The position numbers and the translations under genes are program-made. Shown one piece after another: positions 25,444 through 34,090 of a stretch of 64,000 nt of DNA (position 1 is its first letter; each line of letters begins with the position of its first letter). The notes below the pieces were generated by a model. The model was not told where the DNA came from. It saw nothing but the letters and a program-made list of their open reading frames with translations, and ran no database searches. The stretch lies in contig NC_003063.2 of NCBI RefSeq assembly GCF_000092025.1, positions 186,001 to 250,000 on the forward strand. Reading direction: 5' to 3'. Origin of the DNA: Agrobacterium fabrum str. C58 (GTDB lineage: Bacteria; Pseudomonadota; Alphaproteobacteria; Rhizobiales; Rhizobiaceae).

Positions 25444-28400
25444 CGGCGATACGGCGTCAGCAGCAATCTTGTCGTCCTTCTTCCGATCCCCGAAAAACTT
25501 CATGACAAAGACGAAGAACACGGGAACGAAGAAGATCGCGAGGATCGTCGCCGAGATCATGCCGCCGAGAACGCCGGTGCCGATGGCGTTCTGGCTCGCC
25601 GCACTGGCGCCTGAAGCAATTGCCATCGGCAGCACGCCGAGCGAGAAGGCGAGCGAGGTCATCAGGATCGGCCGGAAACGCAGGTGGGCCGCCTCCACTG
25701 TCGCATCATAGGTGGATTTGCCCTCCGCCCGCAGATCCTTGGCAAATTCGATGATCAGGATAGCGTTCTTGGCCGAAAGCCCGATGATGGCGACGAGGCC
25801 GACGAGGAAGTAGACGTCGTTCGGCATGCCGCGCAGCATCACCGCCGCCACCGAGCCGATGACGCCGAGCGGCACCACCAGCATGACCGAGAGCGGAATG
25901 GACCAGCTTTCATAAAGCGCCGCCAGCAGCAGGAAGACGAACAGCACGCTGAGGCCGATAAGTGCCGGCGCCTGCGAGCCCGACTGGATTTCCTGCAGCG
26001 ACTGCCCAGTCCATTCGAAACCGAAACCACCAGGTAACTCACGCGCCAGACGCTCCATTTCGGCAATCGCATCACCGGAGGAGTAACCGGGCGCGGACTG
26101 GCCGCTGACACGGATCGCCGGATAGCCGTTATAACCGACCACCTGCGAGGGACCGCGAACCCATTCCACCGTAGCGAATGAGCTGACGGGCACCATGCCG
26201 CCATTGGCGTTGCGGACGTTGAGGTTCAAAAGATCCTCGGTCTTCATACGCTGGCCCTGCTCCGCCTGCACCGTCACGCGCTGCATGCGGCCGGCATTGG
26301 GGAAGTCGTTGACGTAGGACGACCCCATATTGGCCGAGATGGTGGCGTTGATGTCGCTGAAGGTGACACCGAAGGTATTGGCCTTTTCACGGTCGATGAT
26401 GAGGTTCACCTGCGCCGCATCCGGCATGCCTTCGATGCGAAGACCGGCAAGGACGGGGCTCTGGCGGGCGGCGGCCATGAGCTGGGCGCCCGCTGCGCTA
26501 AGTGCGGTCTGACCGGCACCCGACCTGTCCTGAAGACGGAAGGTGAAACCGCTCGAGTTGCCCAGACCCTGAATAGGCGGCGGCGACAAGGCGAACGACA
26601 TGGCATCCGGCAGGCCCCAAAGCTTGCCGTTGATCCGCGCGGAGATGGCCGCAGCCGAGTCCTCGGGTCCACGTTCGCTCCAGTCCTTCAGCGTCGCGAA
26701 GGCAAGGCCGGCATTCTGGCCGGACCCGGAGAAAGAGAAGCCCGAGATCGCAATGACGCGCTCCACCGCCGGCTCCTCCATGAAGATTTTCTCGATCTGC
26801 TGGATGGATTGCAGGGTGCGCTCGGTACTGGCTTCCGCCGGTGCCTGAATATCGACGATCAGATAGCCTTGGTCCTCGTTCGGCAGGAACGAGCTTGGCA
26901 GCTGCATATAGGCCCAGCCGAGGCCGGCAAGCAGAGCCGCATAGATGATCATGAAGCGACCTGAACGCTTGATGATGCCACCCACCGAGGAGGAGTATTT
27001 GTGCGACGCCTTATCAAAATTGCGGTTGAACCAGCCAAAAAATCCTTTCTTCTCGTGATGCCCTGCCTTGATCGGCTTCAAGAACGAGGCGCAGAGCGCG
27101 GGCGTGAGCGACAGCGCGAGGAAGCCCGAGAACAGGATGGAAACCACCATGGTCAGACTGAACTGTTGGTAGATGATTCCGACAGCGCCCGGGAAAAAGG
27201 CCATCGGCACGAACACCGCGGTCAGCACCAGCGTGATGCCTATGATGGCACCCGAAATCTGGCCCATGGCCTTGCGGGTCGCCTCCTTTGGCGACAGATG
27301 CTCCTCAGCCATGATGCGTTCGACATTCTCGACAACGACGATCGCGTCGTCCACCAGAATGCCGATGGCGAGAACCATCGCGAACATGGTGAGCACGTTG
27401 ATCGAGAACCCCGAGACATACATGACGGCGCACGTGCCCAGCAGCGCCACGGGCACCACCAGTGTCGGAATGATCGTGTAGCGGATGTTCTGCAGGAAGA
27501 CGAACATCACCACGAAGACAAGGATCATTGCCTCGATCAGCGTGTGAATGACCTTCTCGATCGAGATCTTGACGAAGGGACTGGTATCATAGGGAATCTC
27601 ATATTCGATGCCCTGCGGGAAATAACGCGACAACTCTTCCATCGTCGCGCGAACGCCTTCGGAGGTCTGCATGGCATTTGCCGTTGGTGACAGCTGTACG
27701 CCGATGGCAGCACTCGGTTTACCGTTGAGGCGGCTCGAGAAATTGTAGCTCTCGCCGCCCACCTCGACACGCGCGACATCACGCAGCCGCACCGATGAAC
27801 CGTCGGGATTGGCGCGCAGCACGATGGAGCCGAATTCCTCGGGCGAGGTCAGCTGGCCCTGGACGTTGACGGTCGCGGAAATCTGCTGGCCGACAGGGTT
27901 TGGCGATGCGCCGATGCGGCCGGCGGCAACCTGCGAGTTCTGCGCCTGAATGGCGTTGATGACATCGTCCGAGGTCAGGCTGAGACCCAACATCTTGTCG
28001 GGATCCATCCAGATGCGCATGGAGCGCTGGGTAGCGAACAGCTGTGCGCTGCCGACACCCGGCACACGACGCAATTCACCCAGCACGTTACGGCTGAGAT
28101 AATCTCCAAGACCGATGGCATCGGTGTTGCCGTCGACGGAGGTCAGCGCCACCATCATCAGAAACGATGTGCCGGCCTGTTCCACGCGCAGGCCCTGCTG
28201 CGTCACAGACCGGGGCAGACGGGGCTCGACACGCGCGATGCGGTTTTGAACTTCGACCTGGGCTTCGCCGATATTGGTACCGGGCTCGAAGGTCACGTTG
28301 ATCGAAATACGGCCGGAGGATTCCGACGTCGATTCAAAGTAGATGAGACCGGGAACGCCGTTCAGCTCTTCCTCGATGGGCCGGGTGACACTCTGATAGA

Positions 28401-28569
28401 TGTCTTCCGGCGAGGCGCCCGGATAGTTGGTGCCGATCGAAATCTGTGGCGGGGCCACATTCGGATATTGCGCAATCGGCAGCATGGGAATGGCGAGCAG
28501 GCCCGCCAGCATGATGAAGATGGCGACGACCCAGGCAAAAATGGGCCGATCGATGAAAAAACGTGCCAT
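25435..28569 (-). CDS. RND multidrug efflux transporter (HAE1, AcrB/MexB-like)
   Basis: A 1044-residue inner-membrane proton antiporter of full AcrB length. It starts MARFFIDRPIFAWVVAIFIM, with the porter signature GLRVEQAGTSFLMMVAL, span 4 acidic pair in AIGILVDDAIVVVENVERIM (the DD proton relay), GAIIGITLVLTAVFVPMAFFPG, and the second-half helix LSAKNAILIIEFAKDLRAEG containing the relay lysine. It exports hydrophobic and amphiphilic compounds. The membrane fusion gene lies 12 bases upstream and TetR follows. No outer-membrane factor gene is in the window, so a TolC-like protein must come from elsewhere. Confidence 0.94.
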   Translation of the reverse strand: MARFFIDRPIFAWVVAIFIMLAGLLAIPMLPIAQYPNVAPPQISIGTNYPGASPEDIYQSVTRPIEEELNGVPGLIYFESTSESSGRISINVTFEPGTNIGEAQVEVQNRIARVEPRLPRSVTQQGLRVEQAGTSFLMMVALTSVDGNTDAIGLGDYLSRNVLGELRRVPGVGSAQLFATQRSMRIWMDPDKMLGLSLTSDDVINAIQAQNSQVAAGRIGASPNPVGQQISATVNVQGQLTSPEEFGSIVLRANPDGSSVRLRDVARVEVGGESYNFSSRLNGKPSAAIGVQLSPTANAMQTSEGVRATMEELSRYFPQGIEYEIPYDTSPFVKISIEKVIHTLIEAMILVFVVMFVFLQNIRYTIIPTLVVPVALLGTCAVMYVSGFSINVLTMFAMVLAIGILVDDAIVVVENVERIMAEEHLSPKEATRKAMGQISGAIIGITLVLTAVFVPMAFFPGAVGIIYQQFSLTMVVSILFSGFLALSLTPALCASFLKPIKAGHHEKKGFFGWFNRNFDKASHKYSSSVGGIIKRSGRFMIIYAALLAGLGWAYMQLPSSFLPNEDQGYLIVDIQAPAEASTERTLQSIQQIEKIFMEEPAVERVIAISGFSFSGSGQNAGLAFATLKDWSERGPEDSAAAISARINGKLWGLPDAMSFALSPPPIQGLGNSSGFTFRLQDRSGAGQTALSAAGAQLMAAARQSPVLAGLRIEGMPDAAQVNLIIDREKANTFGVTFSDINATISANMGSSYVNDFPNAGRMQRVTVQAEQGQRMKTEDLLNLNVRNANGGMVPVSSFATVEWVRGPSQVVGYNGYPAIRVSGQSAPGYSSGDAIAEMERLARELPGGFGFEWTGQSLQEIQSGSQAPALIGLSVLFVFLLLAALYESWSIPLSVMLVVPLGVIGSVAAVMLRGMPNDVYFLVGLVAIIGLSAKNAILIIEFAKDLRAEGKSTYDATVEAAHLRFRPILMTSLAFSLGVLPMAIASGASAASQNAIGTGVLGGMISATILAIFFVPVFFVFVMKFFGDRKKDDKIAADAVSPAE

Positions 28570-28581
28570 GGAAATCGGTCC

Positions 28582-29796
28582 TTATTGCTTCGCGGCCGGA
28601 GTCTCAGAGGAGGTCTCGGACGGGGCAGCGCCCTCGCTGCCGGCAGCGGCAGCGACATCAGGCTCCTGCGACCACGGTTCGGGCTTCACCTTGGCGCCCG
28701 GCGCGGTTTTCTGGAAACCTTCGGCGACGACGCGATCACCATCGTCAAGGCCTTCCGAAATCACCCAGCGGTCGCCGATGGAGCGGCCGACGCTGACGCG
28801 CCGCTGTTCGACGGTATCCTCGGCATTGACGACAAGCACGCTTGCCTGCCCGCCCGCATCGCGCTGCACTGCCTGCTGCGGCACGGCAAAGGCCGCCTTC
28901 TGAATGCCCTGCTGGATCTGGACGCGGACATACATGCCCGGCAAAAGATCGCCATTCGGGTTGGGGAATTCGCCGCGCAGCGTCACCTGGCCGGTGGTTT
29001 CATCCACCGCCGCCTCGGAGAACAGCAGGCGGCCGGACACCGGATAACGGCTGCCGTCATCAAACAGCAGATTGACTTCGGCCTCGTTCTGGCCGGTCAT
29101 CAGCTGGCCGTCCTGCAGCGCCTTGCGCAGGCGAATGAGATCGGCGGCGGGCTGGGTGAAGTCGGCATAGATCGGATCAAGCTGCTGGATCGTTGCCAGG
29201 TTTTCCGAACCGGTGGCGCTGACAAGCGCGCCTTCGGTGATGCGCGCCCGGCCGATGACGCCGCTGATCGGGGCCTTCACATCGGCATATTGCAGATTAA
29301 GCCTTGCTTCCGCAACGCCGGCCTCCGCTACCGCCACTTCGGCATCGGCCTGCGCCAGCAAAGCGATGGCATTGTCAAATTCCTGCTGCGAGCCGACATT
29401 GGAGCGGCGCAGCTGCTGCTGCCGGTCGGCGGTCTGCCGCGCCTGCAGTTGGGCGGCCTGTGCCCGGCGTAGCGTACCCTCGGCGCTATCGACACGTACC
29501 TGGAATGGCGCACGATCGATCCGGTAGAGAACGTCGCCTTCCTTCACCAGCGAACCCTGCTCAAACACCCGCTCCACGATGATGCCGGAAACGCGTGGGC
29601 GCACTTCGGCAAGCCGCGTCGGCGCGATGCGCCCCGGCAATTCGTTGGTGATGGGCAGTTCTTCCGGCTTCACGGCCACAACCTTGACCGCACCGGGCGG
29701 AGGTGCGGCGGGCGCGGACGCCTGCTCATCGCTACACCCGACCAGAACGATGCCTGTCAACAACACCGCTGCGATCTGCCCAAATCTCTTCGCCAT
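28582..29796 (-). CDS. RND efflux membrane fusion lipoprotein (AcrA/MexA-like)
   Basis: A 404-residue periplasmic adaptor. The lipobox GIVLVGCSDE marks lipid attachment. The first half-lipoyl segment is RVSGIIVERVFEQGSLVKEGDVLYRID, the hairpin is alpha-helical and Gln/Ala-rich (QAAQLQARQTADRQQQLRRS), and the second lipoyl motif is DVKAPISGVIGRARITEGALV. ATG at 29796 follows CGGAG with a 6-base spacer; upstream in-frame ATGs lack ribosome-binding sites and reach the operator. The C-terminus is Ala/Ser/Glu-rich and disordered. It is the first gene of the efflux operon. Confidence 0.92.
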   Translation of the reverse strand: MAKRFGQIAAVLLTGIVLVGCSDEQASAPAAPPPGAVKVVAVKPEELPITNELPGRIAPTRLAEVRPRVSGIIVERVFEQGSLVKEGDVLYRIDRAPFQVRVDSAEGTLRRAQAAQLQARQTADRQQQLRRSNVGSQQEFDNAIALLAQADAEVAVAEAGVAEARLNLQYADVKAPISGVIGRARITEGALVSATGSENLATIQQLDPIYADFTQPAADLIRLRKALQDGQLMTGQNEAEVNLLFDDGSRYPVSGRLLFSEAAVDETTGQVTLRGEFPNPNGDLLPGMYVRVQIQQGIQKAAFAVPQQAVQRDAGGQASVLVVNAEDTVEQRRVSVGRSIGDRWVISEGLDDGDRVVAEGFQKTAPGAKVKPEPWSQEPDVAAAAGSEGAAPSETSSETPAAKQ

Positions 29797-29827
29797 ACTG
29801 CGCTCCGAATCCATAAAATAAGTCACA

Positions 29828-29855
29828 TTTACATACATACTAAGACGTATGTAAA
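29828..29855. promoter_or_regulatory. TetR-type operator upstream of the RND pump
   Basis: TTTACATAC (29828-29836) and GTATGTAAA (29847-29855) form a perfect 9-bp inverted repeat with a 10-base spacer. TACATACAT-type dyads are bound by AcrR/TtgR-like TetR repressors. It lies 32-59 bases upstream of the membrane fusion start, where it can block the promoter. Confidence 0.75.
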
Positions 29856-29978
29856 ATTCCGGCAATAGAATTGTTGCAGCGCAAAAACACTCTCACGCGC
29901 TTGTGAAGAAGCGTGCGGCCCTAACCGGACACTAAGGGGGACTGGAATCGTGAAATGGGTGGGAACAGGCCAATCGCA

Positions 29979-30072
29979 TCGACGTCATCCTCGGGTTTGT
30001 CCTAAGGATATGCAAGGTCCTGATTTTGTTGACGTGTTTAGATCATTGAGACAAGCCAAAGGATGACGTCGA
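29979..30072. repeat. Hyphenated palindromic intergenic repeat, copy 1
   Basis: The ends TCGACGTCATCC (29979-29990) and GGATGACGTCGA (30061-30072) form a perfect 12-bp inverted repeat around a GGGTTTGTCC-type core. It belongs to the same family as the element at 47220-47303 (GTCATCCTCGG at one end, GGATGAC at the other). It lies in the 341-base gene-free stretch 29797-30137. Confidence 0.7.
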
Positions 30073-30137
30073 GATGATGCAATCGTCGCAACAGACAAGA
30101 ACGCCCCGCCCCTTGAAACGATCTCGCCGCTTTATCT

Positions 30138-31643
30138 TCAGAAGAGGCGTTTCAGGGAGGTGGTTTCCGACTGCGAACCGCCCTTCGTCGTGTCGTTATT
30201 GTCGGCCGATCGATTGCGCAGGGCCGCATAATAGGCATTCTTCTGCTCGTACATGTTCATATCGGCCCGGCGCACTAGTGATTCCATCGTCTCACCGGCT
30301 TCGGTGGTCGCCACACCCAGCGACAGGCTGAGCGGCGCGCTGGAATAGAACTGGTTATTGATCTTCAGCAACTCATAGACCGTGTCGACCATGGCGGCGG
30401 CCACCTGCTTGTCGGCGCCGGGAAGAAGGATGGCGAATTCGTCGCCGCCGATGCGCGCGGCATGATTTGGCGCAGTCACCACGCCGTTCAGCACCTCGCC
30501 CACCCGCCGCAGCAACGCGTCGCCGGCATCATGGCCGAGCTTGTCATTCGCCTCCTTCAGGCCGTTGAGATCGATGACGATGGCAGAAACCGGCCTGAGC
30601 GCGCTGCGCTCCAGCCGGTTCAGCTCGTCCGAATAGAAAGCGCGGTTATGCAGCTTGGTCAGCACATCGTGCTTGCCGAGATATTCGAGATAGGCTTCCG
30701 CCTTCTTGCGCGCGGTAATATCCGTCAGCGCCACCTGCACCAGCGACCAGTCCCGCTCATGGCCGGGAAAGACGGAAAAATGCAGGAGGACGTGCCGCTC
30801 CGAACCGTCGAGCGCATAATTCACCACCTCGCGGTGATGGGTGAGATTGCCGTTCCAAAGCTCGATCAGCTGTTCCCGGAACGGCTTTTCCATCTCGCCG
30901 CGGAAAATATCGCCAAGCCGCTGCAACAGAACCTGCCGGTCCGCCGCACAGAAAAGGTCGAGCGTCGCCTGATTGACGTCGATCACCCGGATTTCGCTCA
31001 TGCATTGCCGCACGAATTCGGGATGCACATCCATGAACACCCGGAAATCGACAATGCCGCGTTCCCTCACCTCTTCGATCAGCCGCCGCACCCGGCTGAA
31101 ATCTTCCACCCAGAGGGAGACCGGCGAATGTTTGAACATGCCCTCGGCATAACGGCGGTTGAGAAGTTCCTTGCGGCGGGCTTCCTCCCGCTCCGTCACA
31201 TCCTCCGTCGTCAAAAGCAGCCGGCCGAGCGTATCCTCGTGGCCGGGAATGACGGTGCCGCGCAGCTGGATGTCGAGCCGCCTGCCGCCGATAGAATAGT
31301 TCACCGCATTGCTGGTGAATTCCGTCCGGCCCGCCCAGAGTTCGGAAAGCTCGTTCACATGGCTTTCCAGCATGTCGTCGCGAAAAATCCGGTGCAGATT
31401 GTCAACGAGATGCGCCTGGTCGCGGGCCTCGAACAGTTCCAGCGTCTTGGCGTTGACCTCTATCACGCGGATTTTCTGCGAACAGGCCGCCACCCGCGAT
31501 AAATCCTCCAGAAGAAACGCTCTGATATCTTCTATACCCTCAGCCCGCCAGATATCGAACTGGCTCTTCACCTCGCTGAAATCTTCGATCCACATCGCCA
31601 CGGGTGCAAGATTGAAGACATTGGTATCGATCGTCTCAGTCAT
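30138..31643 (-). CDS. PAS-PAS-GGDEF diguanylate cyclase
   Basis: A 501-residue soluble protein. Two similar PAS-like repeats (about residues 10-150 and 165-300) begin with LAPVAMWIEDFSEV and HSPVSLWVEDFSRV, so they come from an internal duplication. A C-terminal GGDEF domain (about 325-485) has the intact active site RIGGDEFAILLPG. The product inhibition site RxxD expected eight residues upstream of that Arg-Ile-Gly is replaced by TAPN, so c-di-GMP feedback is probably lost. No membrane span or EAL domain is present. ATG at 31643 is chosen as the first codon with a plausible GAGAAG ahead. It should make c-di-GMP in response to an unknown signal. Confidence 0.88.
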   Translation of the reverse strand: MTETIDTNVFNLAPVAMWIEDFSEVKSQFDIWRAEGIEDIRAFLLEDLSRVAACSQKIRVIEVNAKTLELFEARDQAHLVDNLHRIFRDDMLESHVNELSELWAGRTEFTSNAVNYSIGGRRLDIQLRGTVIPGHEDTLGRLLLTTEDVTEREEARRKELLNRRYAEGMFKHSPVSLWVEDFSRVRRLIEEVRERGIVDFRVFMDVHPEFVRQCMSEIRVIDVNQATLDLFCAADRQVLLQRLGDIFRGEMEKPFREQLIELWNGNLTHHREVVNYALDGSERHVLLHFSVFPGHERDWSLVQVALTDITARKKAEAYLEYLGKHDVLTKLHNRAFYSDELNRLERSALRPVSAIVIDLNGLKEANDKLGHDAGDALLRRVGEVLNGVVTAPNHAARIGGDEFAILLPGADKQVAAAMVDTVYELLKINNQFYSSAPLSLSLGVATTEAGETMESLVRRADMNMYEQKNAYYAALRNRSADNNDTTKGGSQSETTSLKRLF

Positions 31644-31753
31644 ACGGGCATTCTTCTCGAAAAGTAGAGGCAGGCGGATGCCGGAATGGTACGGAACGGC
31701 GACAGCCGTCCGCATATCAAGATTTATTAGGGATATTGGACTTTAAGCAAGCA

Positions 31754-31786
31754 TTTATCGCGCAAACCGCCGGATTGCGCGATAAA
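31754..31786. promoter_or_regulatory. Perfect 12-bp inverted repeat between allE and the GGDEF gene
   Basis: TTTATCGCGCAA (31754-31765) and TTGCGCGATAAA (31775-31786), loop of 9. It could be a hairpin ending the allE transcript or an operator for the GGDEF gene. No T-run follows on either strand. Confidence 0.5.
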
Positions 31787-31812
31787 TCAGGGGTCTCGCC
31801 GATGGATGCCTG

Positions 31813-32637
31813 TTACCAGAGCTTCACGTGGCGGTTCACATCCTTATAGAGCAGGTAACGGAACCGGCCTGGCCCACCCGCATAACAGGCCTGTGGGCAA
31901 TAGGCACGCAGCCACATGAAATCACCAGCCTGCACCTCAACCCAGTCCTCGTTCAGCCGGTAGACGGCCTTGCCTTCCAGCACATAAAGGCCGTGTTCCA
32001 TCACATGGGTTTCCATGAACGGAATGGTCGCACCCGGTTCGAAGGTGACGATGTTGAGATGCATATCGTAACGGACGTCTTCCGGATCGATGAAGCGCGT
32101 CGTCGCCCATTTGCCTTCCGTGTCAGGCATGGCCGACAAGGCAATCTCGTCTTCATGCGAAAAGATCGGCGGCGGCGGCTCAAGGCCGTCAACCGCCTGG
32201 AATACCTTGCGGACCCAGTGGAACTTGACGGGCGCCTTACTGGAATTCTTCACCTGCCAGCCTGCGCCGGCCGGCAGGAAGGCAAACGAACCCTCCCGCA
32301 GGGCATGCTGCGCGCCGTCGAACACCACGGTCATTTCGCCTTCCACGACGAAGATTGCGGCTTCAGCCCTTTCGTCCGGCTCCGGCCGCTCACTGCCACC
32401 ACCGGGCTTCACCTCAACGATATATTGCGCGAAAGTCTCGGAAAAACCGGTCATCGGCCGGGCGATGATCCAGGCCCGCGTGCCGGTCCAGTGCGGCAGC
32501 ACGCTCGTCACGATATCGGACATCACGGTCTTGGGGATGACGGCATAGGCGGTCTTGAAAACAGCCTTGCTCGACAGCAGTTCCGTCTGCCCCGGCAGAC
32601 CGCCCATATCCGAATAATATCTCTTCATTTCAGCCAT
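31813..32637 (-). CDS. allE: (S)-Ureidoglycine aminohydrolase (bicupin)
   Basis: A 274-residue double-cupin enzyme that releases ammonia from ureidoglycine in purine (allantoin) breakdown. The N-terminal cupin contains EAAIFVVEGEMTV. The C-terminal cupin carries the manganese ligands in FMETHVMEHGLYVLEG (Glu-x-His-x3-His) and Gln in CPQACY. The overall order matches YlbA/AllE. ATG at 32637 is chosen; a TTG four codons upstream and an ATG three codons downstream are alternatives and none has a strong ribosome-binding site. Neighbours are not purine genes except perhaps the Ldh2-family dehydrogenase at 36123. Confidence 0.87.
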   Translation of the reverse strand: MAEMKRYYSDMGGLPGQTELLSSKAVFKTAYAVIPKTVMSDIVTSVLPHWTGTRAWIIARPMTGFSETFAQYIVEVKPGGGSERPEPDERAEAAIFVVEGEMTVVFDGAQHALREGSFAFLPAGAGWQVKNSSKAPVKFHWVRKVFQAVDGLEPPPPIFSHEDEIALSAMPDTEGKWATTRFIDPEDVRYDMHLNIVTFEPGATIPFMETHVMEHGLYVLEGKAVYRLNEDWVEVQAGDFMWLRAYCPQACYAGGPGRFRYLLYKDVNRHVKLW

Positions 32638-32728
32638 TCCATTCTGCAACGCATTCGGCGCGGATTCTTAGGCCCGCGACGACGTTTAAGCAAATGGTTA
32701 TTGGAAGGCGGAGACCGGCCGAAAGAGG

Positions 32729-33775
32729 TTACACTTTCTTTCGCATCGTCGCATAGACGATGTTGTGGTTCTCGCCGAAAAACACCTCCGCCTCGATGCT
32801 CGATGGATCGGCACTGGCATTGACGATCCGCCACATATCCGCCTTCGAGCGCAGCAGCAGAGCCCAGTTCATGAAGGTCTCCATATAGCCATCCACCACG
32901 ATATCCTCGGAGAAGTTGGCAAAGAGGAACATGCCGCCGGGTTTCAGCATCTCCATGCAGCGCCGCGTCAGTTTGATCGCCACGCGGTCGTTCAGATAAT
33001 CGTAAAGACCAGCCGCATAGATGAGATCAAAGCTACCGAGTTCCTGCGTGCGCAGCACAATATCGCGTACCGAGCCGTCGATCGCCTCGATGCAGGTGCC
33101 GTTGAAATCGCGCGCGACGGAGCCGACGCTGAGCGGGTCCTGGTCGAGCGCCACCCAGCGCTTGATAGCGCCTTCTTTCAGCGCTGCGGAGGCATCGGCC
33201 TCGCGCAGATGGCCGGAAGCGATGGTGAGGATTTCCGTGTCCTTGCCGTGCCGGGCGGCGGCCTCGTCAACAAAACGCGTCAGCAAATCGCGCCGCTCGC
33301 GCACAGCGACCGAGGAACTGGCATCCTTCGTATAGTCATAAAGGGCCGCACCGAGCGGGGTAGCCCTGTTCACCTGCTCGGCGACGCTGGGATGACCATA
33401 GATAAAATCCAGCAATTGCGCGTCGCCCGAATAACCGCGCGGCTTTTCGAAGGACCAGCGCGTGAACGGGTCTTCCAGAAAACGGCCCGACACGGGGTGA
33501 TTCTGTACCAGCGGAATCAGTTCAGCCCACACGCTTGAGTGGAGCTTCTCTCGCAGACCGTGCAGCGCCCCCGCGGTCCGATGTATTATCTCATGAGCCG
33601 AAACACGATTGTCGAATTGCTGCTGTGCCAATTCGAGAATGAGCGCGATTTCTGCTTTCGCGACCGCAAATTGCTCATCGAAAGTTTCCGTCCTTCGCGC
33701 AAAAATCTCTTTTGCGACAGTATCCGGGGTGATCAGACTTGCCCCGTCAAGATTTTTCTTCTTTACCCGCACCAC
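32729..33775 (-). CDS. SAM-dependent methyltransferase (PhcB-like annotation group)
   Basis: A 348-residue protein. An N-terminal helical region (residues 1-90) is followed by FEKPRGYSGDAQLLDFIYGHPS, which typifies proteins often named 3-hydroxypalmitate methyl ester biosynthesis factors. The Rossmann part has ILTIASGHLREADAS and the late motif FDLIYAAGLYDYLNDRVAIKL. GTG at 33775 follows GGAGG with a 5-base spacer. It lies divergent from a GGDEF-EAL gene. Whether it makes a methyl ester signal cannot be told from sequence; a plain methyltransferase is the safe call. Confidence 0.78.
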   Translation of the reverse strand: MVRVKKKNLDGASLITPDTVAKEIFARRTETFDEQFAVAKAEIALILELAQQQFDNRVSAHEIIHRTAGALHGLREKLHSSVWAELIPLVQNHPVSGRFLEDPFTRWSFEKPRGYSGDAQLLDFIYGHPSVAEQVNRATPLGAALYDYTKDASSSVAVRERRDLLTRFVDEAAARHGKDTEILTIASGHLREADASAALKEGAIKRWVALDQDPLSVGSVARDFNGTCIEAIDGSVRDIVLRTQELGSFDLIYAAGLYDYLNDRVAIKLTRRCMEMLKPGGMFLFANFSEDIVVDGYMETFMNWALLLRSKADMWRIVNASADPSSIEAEVFFGENHNIVYATMRKKV

Positions 33776-34090
33776 ATCAGCCTCCAGTATTAACACATTG
33801 TTAACTATACGTTTCTGGGAGACGGATGGCCACTCGCTTTCGATTTTTCAGCGGTGTAGGGATACATTAGTAAATTAGCGTACTTTTTTGGTCACACTCG
33901 TGGGCAGGGGAGAAAGCGGATACGTGATTTAGTGAAACTTAATGTTGCGAACGTATGATGCGTTCTTCTTCCCGGTGTTTTCCGCTCGCATTGGGAGAGA
34001 TTGACGAGAACCCGCGCCAGTGCATTAGCACACGGAAAAGTGGAATAAGCAGTTACTTGATTAAGTATACGCAACACTATGGGAAAGTGC
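33776..34090. other. AT-rich divergent intergenic region
   Basis: About 315 gene-free bases between the methyltransferase and the GGDEF-EAL gene. It contains TTAACA/TGTTAA (33790-33804), overlapping the methyltransferase leader, and otherwise AT-rich sequence suited to two promoters. No RNA gene or repeat was recognised. Confidence 0.5.
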
